A stretch of 64,000 nt of DNA. It comes from Algoriphagus sp. NG3. Lineage in GTDB: Bacteria > Bacteroidota > Bacteroidia > Cytophagales > Cyclobacteriaceae. The stretch covers positions 1,550,001 through 1,614,000 of the forward strand of contig NZ_CP139421.1 of assembly GCF_034119865.1 (NCBI RefSeq), given 5' to 3'. This document shows positions 1 through 8,642 of the stretch, one piece after another. How positions within the stretch are numbered: the stretch's first letter is position 1; each line of letters begins with the position of its first letter. The translations under genes were made by a program, and so were the position numbers. A model generated the notes under the pieces. That model was given only the letters and a program-made list of their open reading frames with translations, did no database searches and was not told where the DNA came from.

Positions 1-369
1 TGAATCGAATACATGGCATAGTGGTGCTTCCTTAATGAACATAAGATCATACATATCAGGGTTTTCCATGGCAAATCTTATGTAAATTCTACCCATCGCT
101 TTTAATCTCTCTAGGGGATCTTTTATTACCGAAAGTACCTCCATTTTTTCACTAAGAGCTTTGAATCCTTCTTGATGCAATGCGTGGAAAATCTCATTTT
201 TATCCTTAAAATAATGGTAGATTATTCCAGGGCTGTACTCAATTCTATCTGCTATGTTTCTCATGGAGGTTTTGTCAACACCTTTTTCCAGGAACAAACT
301 TTTTGCAGCTTTTAGTATTGTCTCTTTTAGCTCTTCCTTCTCCCGTTCTTTGCGGTCTGTAATTCCCAT
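1..369 (-). CDS. TetR/AcrR family transcriptional regulator (3' end cut by window edge)
   Basis: About 123 residues are visible from an ATG at 369; the C-terminus lies outside the window. Residues 10-60 form a typical TetR N-terminal helix-turn-helix: a helix ending in KSLFLEKG, then TSMRNIADRIEYSPGIIYHYFKDKNEI, the recognition-helix region. Residues from about 85 (IRFAMENPDMYDLMF) resemble the ligand-binding part of TetR proteins of the WHG type. The gene lies downstream of the kefC-like gene on the same strand, but a perfect palindrome at 395-411 sits just before its start, so I infer a separate, autoregulated promoter. The ligand cannot be told. Confidence 0.88.
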   Translation of the reverse strand, partial: MGITDRKEREKEELKETILKAAKSLFLEKGVDKTSMRNIADRIEYSPGIIYHYFKDKNEIFHALHQEGFKALSEKMEVLSVIKDPLERLKAMGRIYIRFAMENPDMYDLMFIKEAPLCHVFDS

Positions 370-394
370 TTTTGATTTTGAATGGTTAAAATTA

Positions 395-411
395 ATTAAA
401 CACTGTTTAAT
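395..411. promoter_or_regulatory. Palindromic operator, probable TetR autoregulatory site
   Basis: ATTAAACA-C-TGTTTAAT is a perfect 8-1-8 inverted repeat. It lies 26 bp upstream of the TetR-family start codon at 369 and 10 bp past the stop of the kefC-like gene. TetR dimers commonly bind palindromes of this size near their own gene. Binding is inferred from position and symmetry only. Confidence 0.6.
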
Positions 412-420
412 TTCCCAGAT

Positions 421-2316
421 TTATTGTGATTTATTTTCTGATTTCTCGACCTCTTTGATAGAATCACTATCCCAAGTTTGATCATTTACAGAAAACTTAC
501 GCATCAATTCTCCGGATAGAAGACTTTCCTGCATTTCGATCTGCTGTTTGTTTTTTGAAATATACTCGTCCTGATTGTCTTTATAGTTCACCAGTATCTT
601 CAAAGCATCTTCGTCATATGTCCGAAATTGTTTAGCAAGCCTATGCACAGTATGTGCCCGGAATCCAAGTTTTTTGAGGACATCTTCTCCCATGCGAATG
701 GATGTATCCAGATGCTCTCTATAAATGTTTTTCACGCCCATTTCCATAAGTTCAAATGCGTCGTATGTGTTCTTGGCCCGAATCATCACATCCAGATGCG
801 GAAATTCCTCCTTGCACAGTTCTACTATTTTTATGCTATACGGAGTACTATCAATTGCCGAAATTAGGATAGAAGCCTCATTTGCCCCGGCGGCATGTAG
901 TAACTCTGCACGTGTCCCATCACCGAAATATACCTTGAACCCCATTTTCCTCAGGTATTCTACCCGGTCGGGGTCTGAGTCTAATATAGTAGCCTCAACG
1001 CCATTGGCTCTTAAAAATCTGCCTAAAGTAGACCCAAAATGACCAAATCCGATAAGTATGACTTTATTGTGTTCGTCTATTTTATCCATTTCTTTCTCGA
1101 TATCCTGGTGGGTCTTATCGATAGCTGGAAGGATAAATTTATCCAAGATTACCAAGAGTAGGGGGGTGATAGTCATGCTCAAGGCAGTTACCGCCATGAG
1201 GGTATCTGAAAGCGACTGGTCAAAAACACCTAGTTGAAGTGCAAAAGCATAGGTCACGAAAGAAAATTCACCTACTTGGGAAAGGCCAATGGCAAAACTG
1301 AGGTTAGACGAAATTCTTAGTTTTTTGCTTTTGCCGATGAGGAGCAATATGATAGTCTTCAGTGCGATAACCCCTAGCGTGAGCGATACTATTATTGAAG
1401 CGTCGGAGTAGATTAGATTAAAATTGATAGTAGAGCCTACAGCCATGAAAAACAAGCCTAAAAGCAAGCCTTTGAAAGGTTCCAAATCAGATTCTAACGC
1501 ATGTCTGTAAGGGGAATTGGCTAAGATTACTCCTGCCAAAAAGGATCCCAATGCAGGGCTGAGGCCGACCAGCTCCATCAGGAACGCTATCGCAACTACA
1601 ATCAATAGGGCTGAGGCAGTAAATAATTCCCTCAACCTGGTTTTTGCCACCCAGTTGAGCAGTGGGCCAAAACCAAATTGTCCTAGAAGCACCACTATGG
1701 CTATGGCGCCCACGATCGCCAGCGTTTGACCCCATCCCGGCAAATTGTCAATAAAACCATGAATACCTGATGTGGCTTCCACTGGAGTACTTTGCCCAAA
1801 AACCAAAAGGGGCAAGAGAGCAAGAATAGGTATCACCGCTATATCCTGCATAAGTAAAACCCCAAAAGACATTTTGCCCGTAGGAGTATTCATCTCATTT
1901 TTTTCCTTTAACGATTGCAACACAATGGCTGTAGAAGACAAAGCCATCGATAAGCCTATAGCGAGTGAAATCTGCCATTGTATGTCTAGAAAAATGCCGA
2001 TTCCAAAGATCAGCAATGCGGTAAGAAGAACTTGGGTTAGGCCTACTTTGAGAATTAGCTGACGCATGTTCCACAGGTTTTTAGGCTCTAGTTCCAGTCC
2101 TATCAGAAACAACATCATCACCACTCCGAACTCCGTAGCATGCATGATATCCTGACCTTCCACTTCATTGGTAATGAACCCCAGCAAATAGGGGCCGATA
2201 AGTATTCCGGCAAATAAATAGCCTAAAACAGATCCCATTCCCAGCCGTTTGGCTATGGGAACACAGATGATTGCAGCAAGTATATAGAGGATGGCATTTG
2301 CCAAAAATCCATTCAT
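421..2316 (-). CDS. KefB/KefC-type monovalent cation:proton antiporter with RCK domain
   Basis: 631 residues, predicted to exchange K+ (or Na+) for protons across the inner membrane. Residues 1-395 contain about a dozen hydrophobic segments of the CPA2 Na+/H+ exchanger domain, including LFLIGLELEP (69-78) and the MQDIAVIP signature (156-163). An RCK_N (TrkA-N) Rossmann domain follows at about 418-540, with glycine-rich GFGHFGSTLGRFL (423-435) and an acidic residue at the end of the second strand for NAD binding. The C-terminal tail is charged. The next gene upstream on the same strand encodes a KefF/KefG-like flavoprotein 11 bp away, which supports a Kef-type electrophile-responsive efflux system. 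The exact ion is not determined. Confidence 0.9.
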   Translation of the reverse strand: MNGFLANAILYILAAIICVPIAKRLGMGSVLGYLFAGILIGPYLLGFITNEVEGQDIMHATEFGVVMMLFLIGLELEPKNLWNMRQLILKVGLTQVLLTALLIFGIGIFLDIQWQISLAIGLSMALSSTAIVLQSLKEKNEMNTPTGKMSFGVLLMQDIAVIPILALLPLLVFGQSTPVEATSGIHGFIDNLPGWGQTLAIVGAIAIVVLLGQFGFGPLLNWVAKTRLRELFTASALLIVVAIAFLMELVGLSPALGSFLAGVILANSPYRHALESDLEPFKGLLLGLFFMAVGSTINFNLIYSDASIIVSLTLGVIALKTIILLLIGKSKKLRISSNLSFAIGLSQVGEFSFVTYAFALQLGVFDQSLSDTLMAVTALSMTITPLLLVILDKFILPAIDKTHQDIEKEMDKIDEHNKVILIGFGHFGSTLGRFLRANGVEATILDSDPDRVEYLRKMGFKVYFGDGTRAELLHAAGANEASILISAIDSTPYSIKIVELCKEEFPHLDVMIRAKNTYDAFELMEMGVKNIYREHLDTSIRMGEDVLKKLGFRAHTVHRLAKQFRTYDEDALKILVNYKDNQDEYISKNKQQIEMQESLLSGELMRKFSVNDQTWDSDSIKEVEKSENKSQ

Positions 2317-2327
2317 GAAACCAATAG

Positions 2328-2888
2328 TTAACTTTGTTGAAAAGTTGAGATATCTTCCTTGTCTCGAAGCCCGAGGAGTAAATTTTTATATGATTGCGTT
2401 TTTAGGTCAAGTTGGGAATCCGTGATTTTGTGGGTTCCAGCTATATGGAAAGGAGGAAGGTATTCCATCTGGCACAACCTTGCAGTTTGCTCGAAAGACC
2501 GTAAATACTCATCGATTCCATACCGGTTTTTTCCTTCATGCTGGTAAGCCTCCTGCGATCCGCCTGTGGTGATTACGTTAAGCACACGCTTACCTTTCAG
2601 ATATATCCCTTTGGGTCCATATGCCCATGAAAACTCCAAAACAAGATCCATCCACTGCTTCATTAATGGAGGGCAGGAGTACCAATAAATGGGGAATTGC
2701 CATATGATTACCTCAGCTTCGAAAAGGGCTTCCTGTTCTGCCTGGATAGATATGTTAAAATCTGGGTATAGTTCATATAAATCCCTGATCTCTATATTTT
2801 CCAAGCCTGAAACGGCTTGAATAAGAGATTGATTGACTTCAGAATGTTCAAATTTTGGATGTGCAAATAGCACGAGTACTTTACGCAT
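2328..2888 (-). CDS. KefF/KefG-like NAD(P)H oxidoreductase (flavodoxin fold)
   Basis: 186 residues. The N-terminus MRKVLVLFAHPKFEHSEVNQSL is the flavodoxin-2/DT-diaphorase start, where the FMN or FAD phosphate binds. FPIYWYSCPPLMKQWMDLVL (about 85-104) is the hallmark isoalloxazine-side motif of this family, and TTGGSQEAY (about 112-120) follows. Proteins of this family are quinone reductases, and KefF/KefG are ancillary subunits that activate KefC/KefB. The gene sits 11 bp upstream of the antiporter gene and 11 bp downstream of the CDGSH gene, so a three-gene operon is likely. Confidence 0.88.
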   Translation of the reverse strand: MRKVLVLFAHPKFEHSEVNQSLIQAVSGLENIEIRDLYELYPDFNISIQAEQEALFEAEVIIWQFPIYWYSCPPLMKQWMDLVLEFSWAYGPKGIYLKGKRVLNVITTGGSQEAYQHEGKNRYGIDEYLRSFEQTARLCQMEYLPPFHIAGTHKITDSQLDLKTQSYKNLLLGLRDKEDISTFQQS

Positions 2889-2899
2889 GGATATAGACT

Positions 2900-3334
2900 T
2901 TATCCGTGGAAGTTTATTTTTTTGTGAGACCCATCACAAAATGGCTTGTTCTGGCTGGATCCACATCTGCAAAATGCAGAAACCTTACTTTGATTTATAA
3001 TCTGATCGTCGGGAAGTTTGACTTGGAGATTTCCATAGACCATTAGCGGGCCGTCTGGGATTACTTCTACCAATTGCTCGGAGGTTACATTACCTGTAGT
3101 CTTTTTTTGCTGTTCTGCAAAATAATATCCCAATGCACCGCTCGGGCAAGTATCAATTTGTTTTACAATGGCTTCTGTGCTATCACCTTTGGCATTTATC
3201 CATGGCCTCCGTTCAAAATCAAAAACTGAACTCAAGCCCTTGATGCACTTCTTGGAATGGATGCACTTATGGGGTTCCCATGTGATGGTTACTTCTCCGT
3301 TGGAATATTCTTTATGGATAGGGGTGTCAGACAT
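2900..3334 (-). CDS. Fer4_19-CDGSH fusion iron-sulfur protein
   Basis: 144 residues with two iron-sulfur domains. Residues 11-71 match the divergent mono-cluster ferredoxin family (Fer4_19): Cys24, Cys30 and Cys63 in HKCIHSKKC and DTCPSGALGY. Residues 95-144 contain a CDGSH zinc-finger-like [2Fe-2S] motif with ligands Cys122, Cys124, Cys133 and His137 (CRCGSSQNKPFCDGSH). Such fusions are known in bacteria, but their electron partners are mostly undefined. It is the first gene of a probable operon with the KefF-like flavoprotein and the antiporter, so an electron-transfer or redox-sensing role linked to them is plausible but inferred. Confidence 0.85.
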   Translation of the reverse strand: MSDTPIHKEYSNGEVTITWEPHKCIHSKKCIKGLSSVFDFERRPWINAKGDSTEAIVKQIDTCPSGALGYYFAEQQKKTTGNVTSEQLVEVIPDGPLMVYGNLQVKLPDDQIINQSKVSAFCRCGSSQNKPFCDGSHKKINFHG

Positions 3335-3470
3335 GTTGCTTGTGGTTTTTATCTTAAATGTATATCACAAAATAATCAACTTTGGATGGTGTTTTCATAT
3401 AAGAGACAAAAAAATACCCAGATATCTCCTGGGCATTTTACCAATACGTCATTTTATTTATGATCAGGTT

Positions 3471-4955
3471 TTACTTTTTCAGATGATAGATTTCTACGGA
3501 TTGGGTGTTTTCGGAAAAATTAATGGTTTTCCACGGACTTGATGGAAATAGGATAGAAGTCAGGACTAATTCACCATTATTTACAAATAATTCAATGGAT
3601 GATGCATCCATAAAAACCCTGATCTCATTTGCCTCCCAGCTCATAGGGGCAGAATGAATTGCTGCGAAATCCCTATGAAAATCACTTTTACCCGCATTTC
3701 TACGGTCTATGCTCACCAAGCCGTTCTCCTTAGAAATGGTAAGGTTTTCGTTAAGTTCATTCGAGAAGGTAATGGAGAAAGTATCAGAACTGATCTTAGC
3801 CGTAATTTCCACTGCTTCGGAAGGTAACTCGCAGATTCCTTTATCTACCTCATATTTTTCAGAACGCAGTTTTTCCAGTTCAACCGCAGGAGTTGACTTT
3901 ACAAGCAAAGTACCATCCACATCAAACAGGCTTAATTCTCTGGGAACAGTCATTGCTGATCTCCAGGATTTGGTAGGAACCACATTCGCATAGAGCCAGT
4001 TACTCATCCAGCCAATAAAAAGAGTCCTATCCTGATCAGCAGGCAAATTGCTCCAGGTCACTCCGGCGTAGTTGTCCGGGCCATAATCCAGCCAGCGTAT
4101 CATGGTGTCATCAGGGGTAAATTCGCCATTTTCGAAATCCCCTATAAAATATTGGGTGGCAGATCCATTTTGAGGGCCGCCTGGATTGATACTGACCAGC
4201 AAGACCCATTTGTCCTCGCCGGAAGGAGTTTTGAAGGGAAGTAGATCCGGGCATTCCCACACTCCTCCATGTGCCCCTACATTTTTCCCAAATTCACTCA
4301 TCAATGTCCAGTTCTTGAGATCCGGCGAGCTATAGAAGTTAATTTGATCGAGTACTGCCAAGGTCATAATCCAAGTTTTGGAGCCATCAGGATTGGTGAT
4401 TTGCGAGACTTTTGGATCCCGGAAGTCCCTGATTCCTGGATTTGGGAGGACTGGATTTCCTGAGTATTTTTCCCAGGTTTGGCCTTTATCCATAGAAAAT
4501 GCAATCGCCTGACTCTGGAAGATATCTGAGGTCGTATTTGCCAATTCAGGATCATGATAGGTGAAAATGGCAATCATTGGAGGATTATCGGCTGTACCTA
4601 GTCCAGAACTGTTTTCTGCATCTAAGACTGCACTTCCGGAGAAGATATAGCCCAGACTATCTGGGTACAAGGCGATGGGAAGAGATTCCCAATTCACCAA
4701 ATCAGTAGAAACAGCATGCCCCCAATGCATAGGCCCCCACACCGTGCTGTCAGGATAGTTCTGGTAAAAAAGATGGTATTTTCCATCCAGATAGATCAGC
4801 CCATTGGGGTCATTCATCCATCCGTACTCAGGGGTAAAATGATAAACTGGTCTATATTCCTCCGTAACAACGGATTCAAATTTGATTTCGGGAGTTGACT
4901 GGCAACTGACAATCAAGAGCAATGACAATAGCTTGAAAAGAATATTTTGCTTCAT
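3471..4955 (-). CDS. Glycoside hydrolase family 32 fructan hydrolase (levanase/invertase-like), lipoprotein
   Basis: 494 residues. The N-terminus ends in LLLIVSC (Cys18), a lipoprotein signal, so the enzyme is probably anchored outside the inner membrane. GH32 enzymes cleave beta-fructosidic bonds in sucrose, inulin or levan. The three catalytic motifs are present: WMNDPNG with nucleophile Asp49, FRDPKV near 180 (transition-state stabiliser) and WECPDLL near 235 (acid/base Glu). Residues beyond about 370 form the C-terminal beta-sandwich, ending in the family's MDASSIELFVNNGELVLTS pattern. No SusC/SusD pair or fructokinase is adjacent, so it is not part of a recognisable utilisation locus here. 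Confidence 0.93.
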   Translation of the reverse strand: MKQNILFKLLSLLLIVSCQSTPEIKFESVVTEEYRPVYHFTPEYGWMNDPNGLIYLDGKYHLFYQNYPDSTVWGPMHWGHAVSTDLVNWESLPIALYPDSLGYIFSGSAVLDAENSSGLGTADNPPMIAIFTYHDPELANTTSDIFQSQAIAFSMDKGQTWEKYSGNPVLPNPGIRDFRDPKVSQITNPDGSKTWIMTLAVLDQINFYSSPDLKNWTLMSEFGKNVGAHGGVWECPDLLPFKTPSGEDKWVLLVSINPGGPQNGSATQYFIGDFENGEFTPDDTMIRWLDYGPDNYAGVTWSNLPADQDRTLFIGWMSNWLYANVVPTKSWRSAMTVPRELSLFDVDGTLLVKSTPAVELEKLRSEKYEVDKGICELPSEAVEITAKISSDTFSITFSNELNENLTISKENGLVSIDRRNAGKSDFHRDFAAIHSAPMSWEANEIRVFMDASSIELFVNNGELVLTSILFPSSPWKTINFSENTQSVEIYHLKK

Positions 4956-4959
4956 TGGG

Positions 4960-6237
4960 TTAGGCGTTTGGATTTATAACGAGTTGGAGTACAATTTCTC
5001 TCTTAGCTTCTGTTTTCATTTGTAAGGCAAGGGTTTTTGCATTTTCAGCATATTCCGGATTTGACCAGAAATCTTTTAAAGCTTTTTCAAATTTATGTAT
5101 ATCCAAATTATGAATAGCTGTGCCTAAAGGGCCTATTTTCCGTTGTTCAATAATTCTATTCCAGAAATACTGATCAATAATATGGGGTACAATCATCTGA
5201 ACGCATCCATGGGCTGCCCCTTGATGGGTAGTACCTGAGCCTCCATGATGGATAATCCCATAGAGCTGGGGTAATATCCAGTCATAAGGGATTTGATTGA
5301 CATAATATATAGACTCATCACTAGGGTCAACCTTCTCCAGACCGCCCCAAGACGTATTGATGATGGTAGGTATTTTATGTTTTTGGAGTAGATCAATGAT
5401 AATTTTAGAATTTGACAGAGGATCGGTGTTGCTCATAGATCCAAAGGTGAGCAATATTGCCTTGGGGTACTGTTGTAGCCAGTCTCTCAAATCCTTTGGT
5501 GGCTCATAGGACTTAGTTTGGTTACGAAAGTAGTAACCTGTAATTTTTGCTGATTTTGGCCAAATTTCAGGTCTTGGAAATAGAGAAGGGGAGATGGTAT
5601 ATATTGTCTGAAGCTGATTTAATTCAAAATCCCTTAATGTTCTAGTGGAAATCTTTATCAAAGGAAAATCTGAATAATATTTACCCACAAATTTTTTCAT
5701 AGCCATCCGTCTCATGTTGTTTATCACCCCATAAGATTTTAGATTCCATGTTTGTCCCAAAGGTTTCCATTTGCCCAGACCTATATGCGGATAGTCTTTG
5801 GAAGGATGTGTCAGGCAGGGGATAGGAGTGAGCAAAGTGTAATGGTAAGGCTTTGCCATGGCTGCAACATAAAAGTATAAGCATTTTGCATGGAAGATGA
5901 TTCGATCAGGATGGTGGTTGTTCAGAGTGTCCCTTTGCTGGGAGATTAGAAGATGCTGAAGACTTAAAGAGCTTTTTGCCAGCTTGATATAATTTGTAAG
6001 TTGCTTCCAGGTATTTCCGCCTCCGCCCATGATATTCTTGCCACTTTGGGATTCCAATAATTCCAGAAAGCCCTTGTCAAAAGCGACGAATTCGTACCCA
6101 AGTTGGGTTACAGTTTCTCTAAACTGTTCCGGAAAAAGACAAATTACTTCATGACCAGCATCAGCGAAGATCTCTGCCTGTGCTAAAAATGGCTCAATAT
6201 CTCCCCGGGTTCCTAAAGCGGCAAAGAGTGTTTTCAT
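4960..6237 (-). CDS. GT1-family glycosyltransferase (UDP-glycosyltransferase/MGT-like)
   Basis: 425 residues with a GT-B fold. The N-terminal Rossmann domain begins LFAALGTRGDIEPFLAQAEIFADAGHEV, the ERG-type sterol or macrolide glycosyltransferase start. The C-terminal nucleotide-sugar motif is at 330-344 (HHGGSGTTHQGAAHG), followed by Asp355 (DQYFW). Family members move a sugar from UDP- or TDP-sugar to lipids, sterols, polyketides or carotenoids; the acceptor cannot be read from sequence. It ends 4 bp before the GH32 start on the same strand, so the two may be co-transcribed, although a functional link is not obvious. Confidence 0.88.
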   Translation of the reverse strand: MKTLFAALGTRGDIEPFLAQAEIFADAGHEVICLFPEQFRETVTQLGYEFVAFDKGFLELLESQSGKNIMGGGGNTWKQLTNYIKLAKSSLSLQHLLISQQRDTLNNHHPDRIIFHAKCLYFYVAAMAKPYHYTLLTPIPCLTHPSKDYPHIGLGKWKPLGQTWNLKSYGVINNMRRMAMKKFVGKYYSDFPLIKISTRTLRDFELNQLQTIYTISPSLFPRPEIWPKSAKITGYYFRNQTKSYEPPKDLRDWLQQYPKAILLTFGSMSNTDPLSNSKIIIDLLQKHKIPTIINTSWGGLEKVDPSDESIYYVNQIPYDWILPQLYGIIHHGGSGTTHQGAAHGCVQMIVPHIIDQYFWNRIIEQRKIGPLGTAIHNLDIHKFEKALKDFWSNPEYAENAKTLALQMKTEAKREIVLQLVINPNA

Positions 6238-6431
6238 GACTTATTTTTTTAATATTTGCTCTTTCATTAGCTTTAAACCATAATCTACTTCAAATTTTCA
6301 TCACTTCGTCCTATTTCCATGAAGTGCTTTGTACCGAATCGGTGAACTCTAGCTTCTTAGTAAATTAAAAATGGATTTATTTTTGGGAGTAAAGTGAAGC
6401 CATAAGCAACTAAACTAATTTAACGTACCAT

Positions 6432-7292
6432 ATGAAGGGAATTATTTTGGCCGGAGGATCCGGCACACGTCTTTACCCGCTTACTATTTCTGTAAGCAAG
6501 CAGCTGATGCCGGTGTATGATAAGCCGATGATCTATTATCCACTATCGGTTTTGATGATGGCGGGGATCACTGAGGTTTTGATTATTACTACCCCGGAGG
6601 ACAGTGATGCTTTCCAGCGACTTTTAGGAGATGGTTCTCAGGTAGGATGCTCATTTGAATATGCAGTGCAGCCTAGCCCTGACGGATTAGCCCAGGCATT
6701 TATAATCGGGGAGAAATTTATCGGGGAAGAGAAAGTGGCACTCATACTGGGGGACAATATTTTTTACGGATCTGGACTGCACAAAACTCTACAAGAGCAT
6801 ACCGATACAGCTGGGGGAGTGGTATTTGCCTATCATGTGAATGATCCAGAACGATATGGCGTGGTGGAGTTTGATCAGGATCAAAAAGCAATAAGTATAG
6901 AGGAAAAGCCTGCCAATCCTAAATCCAATTTTGCAGTTCCGGGGCTGTATTTTTACGATAATAGGGTGGTAGAAATAGCCAAGAAAATCAAACCAAGTCC
7001 AAGAGGGGAATTGGAAATTACAGACATTAACAATGAATATCTCAAGTTGGGTGAACTGCAGGTCGCTATCCTTAACAGAGGTACAGCTTGGTTGGATACC
7101 GGTACCCACCAATCACTTTTGCAGGCCGCTCAATTCGTAGAAGTAATAGAGGAGCGTCAGGGATTGAAAATAGGATGTATTGAAGAGATAGCCTATAGGG
7201 CTGGATTTATTGGGGAAGAAAAACTGCTACAGGCTGCGGATAAATTAGGGAAAAGTGGTTACGGTGGTTACCTGAGAAAATTAGTCAAGTAG
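6432..7292 (+). CDS. rfbA: Glucose-1-phosphate thymidylyltransferase
   Basis: 286 residues, full length for RmlA/RfbA (usually 285-295). It makes dTDP-glucose from glucose-1-phosphate and dTTP, the first step to dTDP-rhamnose and related deoxysugars. The start [16 protein letters not shown] holds the nucleotide-binding GSGTRLYP motif, EKP (residues about 159-161) and the [10 protein letters not shown] motif near 220 are also present. Starts at ATG 6432. It is divergent from the GT1 gene and convergent with the next gene (6-bp gap). rfbB, rfbC and rfbD are not in the window. Confidence 0.95.
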   Translation: MKGIILAGGSGTRLYPLTISVSKQLMPVYDKPMIYYPLSVLMMAGITEVLIITTPEDSDAFQRLLGDGSQVGCSFEYAVQPSPDGLAQAFIIGEKFIGEEKVALILGDNIFYGSGLHKTLQEHTDTAGGVVFAYHVNDPERYGVVEFDQDQKAISIEEKPANPKSNFAVPGLYFYDNRVVEIAKKIKPSPRGELEITDINNEYLKLGELQVAILNRGTAWLDTGTHQSLLQAAQFVEVIEERQGLKIGCIEEIAYRAGFIGEEKLLQAADKLGKSGYGGYLRKLVK

Positions 7293-7298
7293 AAATAT

Positions 7299-8321
7299 CT
7301 ATCGCTTTACCAATAGCTCAAGACTTATTTTCATGATTTGACCCATGTTGCTGCATTCCAAGAACTTATCGTTGCGATAGTGCCTTGCAAGCTCGGCTTT
7401 AAGGGAGGCAACATTTTCAGGAAGGGAAATGGTATCATGTTCCATTGAGCGCAATATGTCCAGTATCCCCTGCCGGGAAGATTTGAGACGGGTAGCGATC
7501 AGTGCCCGCTCTTCTTTCTGGTATTGGACCATTGACTCAGGGGTGATGTACTTCATTCCGAGCTGTATCAGGGCATTGTTTTCCTTGAAATATTGGGGGA
7601 GATAGATTGATCTTTTTCCCTCATATGACTGCTGGTCAAAATCAATGGCTCTGATTCTATAATGGGTCTCTTCGAAATCAGGAGTGACATCTATTACAAA
7701 GTTGGAAGAGTGCATATCTCCCAAAAGCCTCACAAAACAGCGTTCATTGAATTTGACAAATTCTTTCGCTAAGCGGATGGGGTTCAGATGGGGATCCTGC
7801 ATGTGAGACCGCATAAATTTGTCCCCAGGAATGCCAGCGATATGCTCTTCTATGAGGGTGTTTTGATGGACTAGATAGGATATTCTATTCGGTGAGAGCA
7901 GATGTTCAAATTCTAACCCATACACCCTAGAAGCATCCGCATTTTTAACATAGAAATAATCGAAATTGTCATTGATCCGGTTTACTATTCTCACCCGGAA
8001 TGGCTGGGTATTGCCATAGACACAGAGGTCAATTCTATCCACATAGAGATGCTCCATCACTGACATGTCTCCGCCCGCTTTTAGGAGCGCATAGATTTTT
8101 TTGACGTTAAGGTGTATTTCCTCCCTGTCCGATTCATCGTAGAAGACAGTTTCCCAAAGTGTATCCTGCTCCTTAGAATCGTACAGTGCAATGGAATTGG
8201 AATAGCGGAGCAGCTCAAAGTAGTGGATAGGAATATCCACCTCCCGGGAATACTTAATCAGGTATCGCCTCAATCCCGGACTGATGGGGTAGATAAGCTT
8301 TTTCTTGCTGATTAAGGCCAT
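7299..8321 (-). CDS. Hypothetical protein with protein-kinase-like (phosphotransferase) fold
   Basis: 340 residues, not a family I can name. Residues 105-235 show the order of kinase-fold motifs: FYVKNADAS (123-131) with a candidate strand-3 Lys126, GLEFEHLL (135-142) with a helix-C Glu, TLIEEHIAGIPGD (155-167) like the hinge of aminoglycoside or RIO-type kinases, GDMHSSNFVID (201-211) like the catalytic loop GDxHxxN, and AIDFDQQS (225-232) like the metal-binding DFD. No signal peptide or membrane segment. It lies on the same strand as the DUF3817 gene, 3 bp away, so it may share a transcript with the psi-like gene. The substrate is unknown. Confidence 0.7.
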   Translation of the reverse strand: MALISKKKLIYPISPGLRRYLIKYSREVDIPIHYFELLRYSNSIALYDSKEQDTLWETVFYDESDREEIHLNVKKIYALLKAGGDMSVMEHLYVDRIDLCVYGNTQPFRVRIVNRINDNFDYFYVKNADASRVYGLEFEHLLSPNRISYLVHQNTLIEEHIAGIPGDKFMRSHMQDPHLNPIRLAKEFVKFNERCFVRLLGDMHSSNFVIDVTPDFEETHYRIRAIDFDQQSYEGKRSIYLPQYFKENNALIQLGMKYITPESMVQYQKEERALIATRLKSSRQGILDILRSMEHDTISLPENVASLKAELARHYRNDKFLECSNMGQIMKISLELLVKR

Positions 8322-8324
8322 GGT

Positions 8325-8642
8325 TTACAGCTCTACCTTCTGACTTCTTCTCAGATTTCTGTCAAAAATAAAAGGGCCAAAGGGAAGCACTGAGGCAATA
8401 AGTGCAAAAAATGTTCTGGCAAACTTCCATTTCAATTTATGGGCAGTCGGGAACACGGTGTAAACGTAAATGATGAATAATATACCATGTGCCCAACCCA
8501 CGTATTTAACTGCCAAAGGATAATCCCACATATATTTGAGGGGCATGGCGATAAGTAGAAGAACTAGGAAGGAGATGCCTTCCAGAAGGGAGATCCAGCG
8601 GAATCGTTTAGCCCAAGTGTGTTGCTGTGGAGTTAGACTCAT
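8325..8642 (-). CDS. DUF3817 small integral membrane protein
   Basis: 105 residues with three hydrophobic segments. SLLEGISFLVLLLIAMPLKY, VKYVGWAHGILFIIYVYTVF and a C-terminal FIFDRNLRRSQ match DUF3817, a small membrane family of unknown function (conserved EG at the first segment, GxxHG in the second). Its start codon overlaps the stop of the upstream gene by 1 bp, implying translational coupling. Confidence 0.85.
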   Translation of the reverse strand: MSLTPQQHTWAKRFRWISLLEGISFLVLLLIAMPLKYMWDYPLAVKYVGWAHGILFIIYVYTVFPTAHKLKWKFARTFFALIASVLPFGPFIFDRNLRRSQKVEL

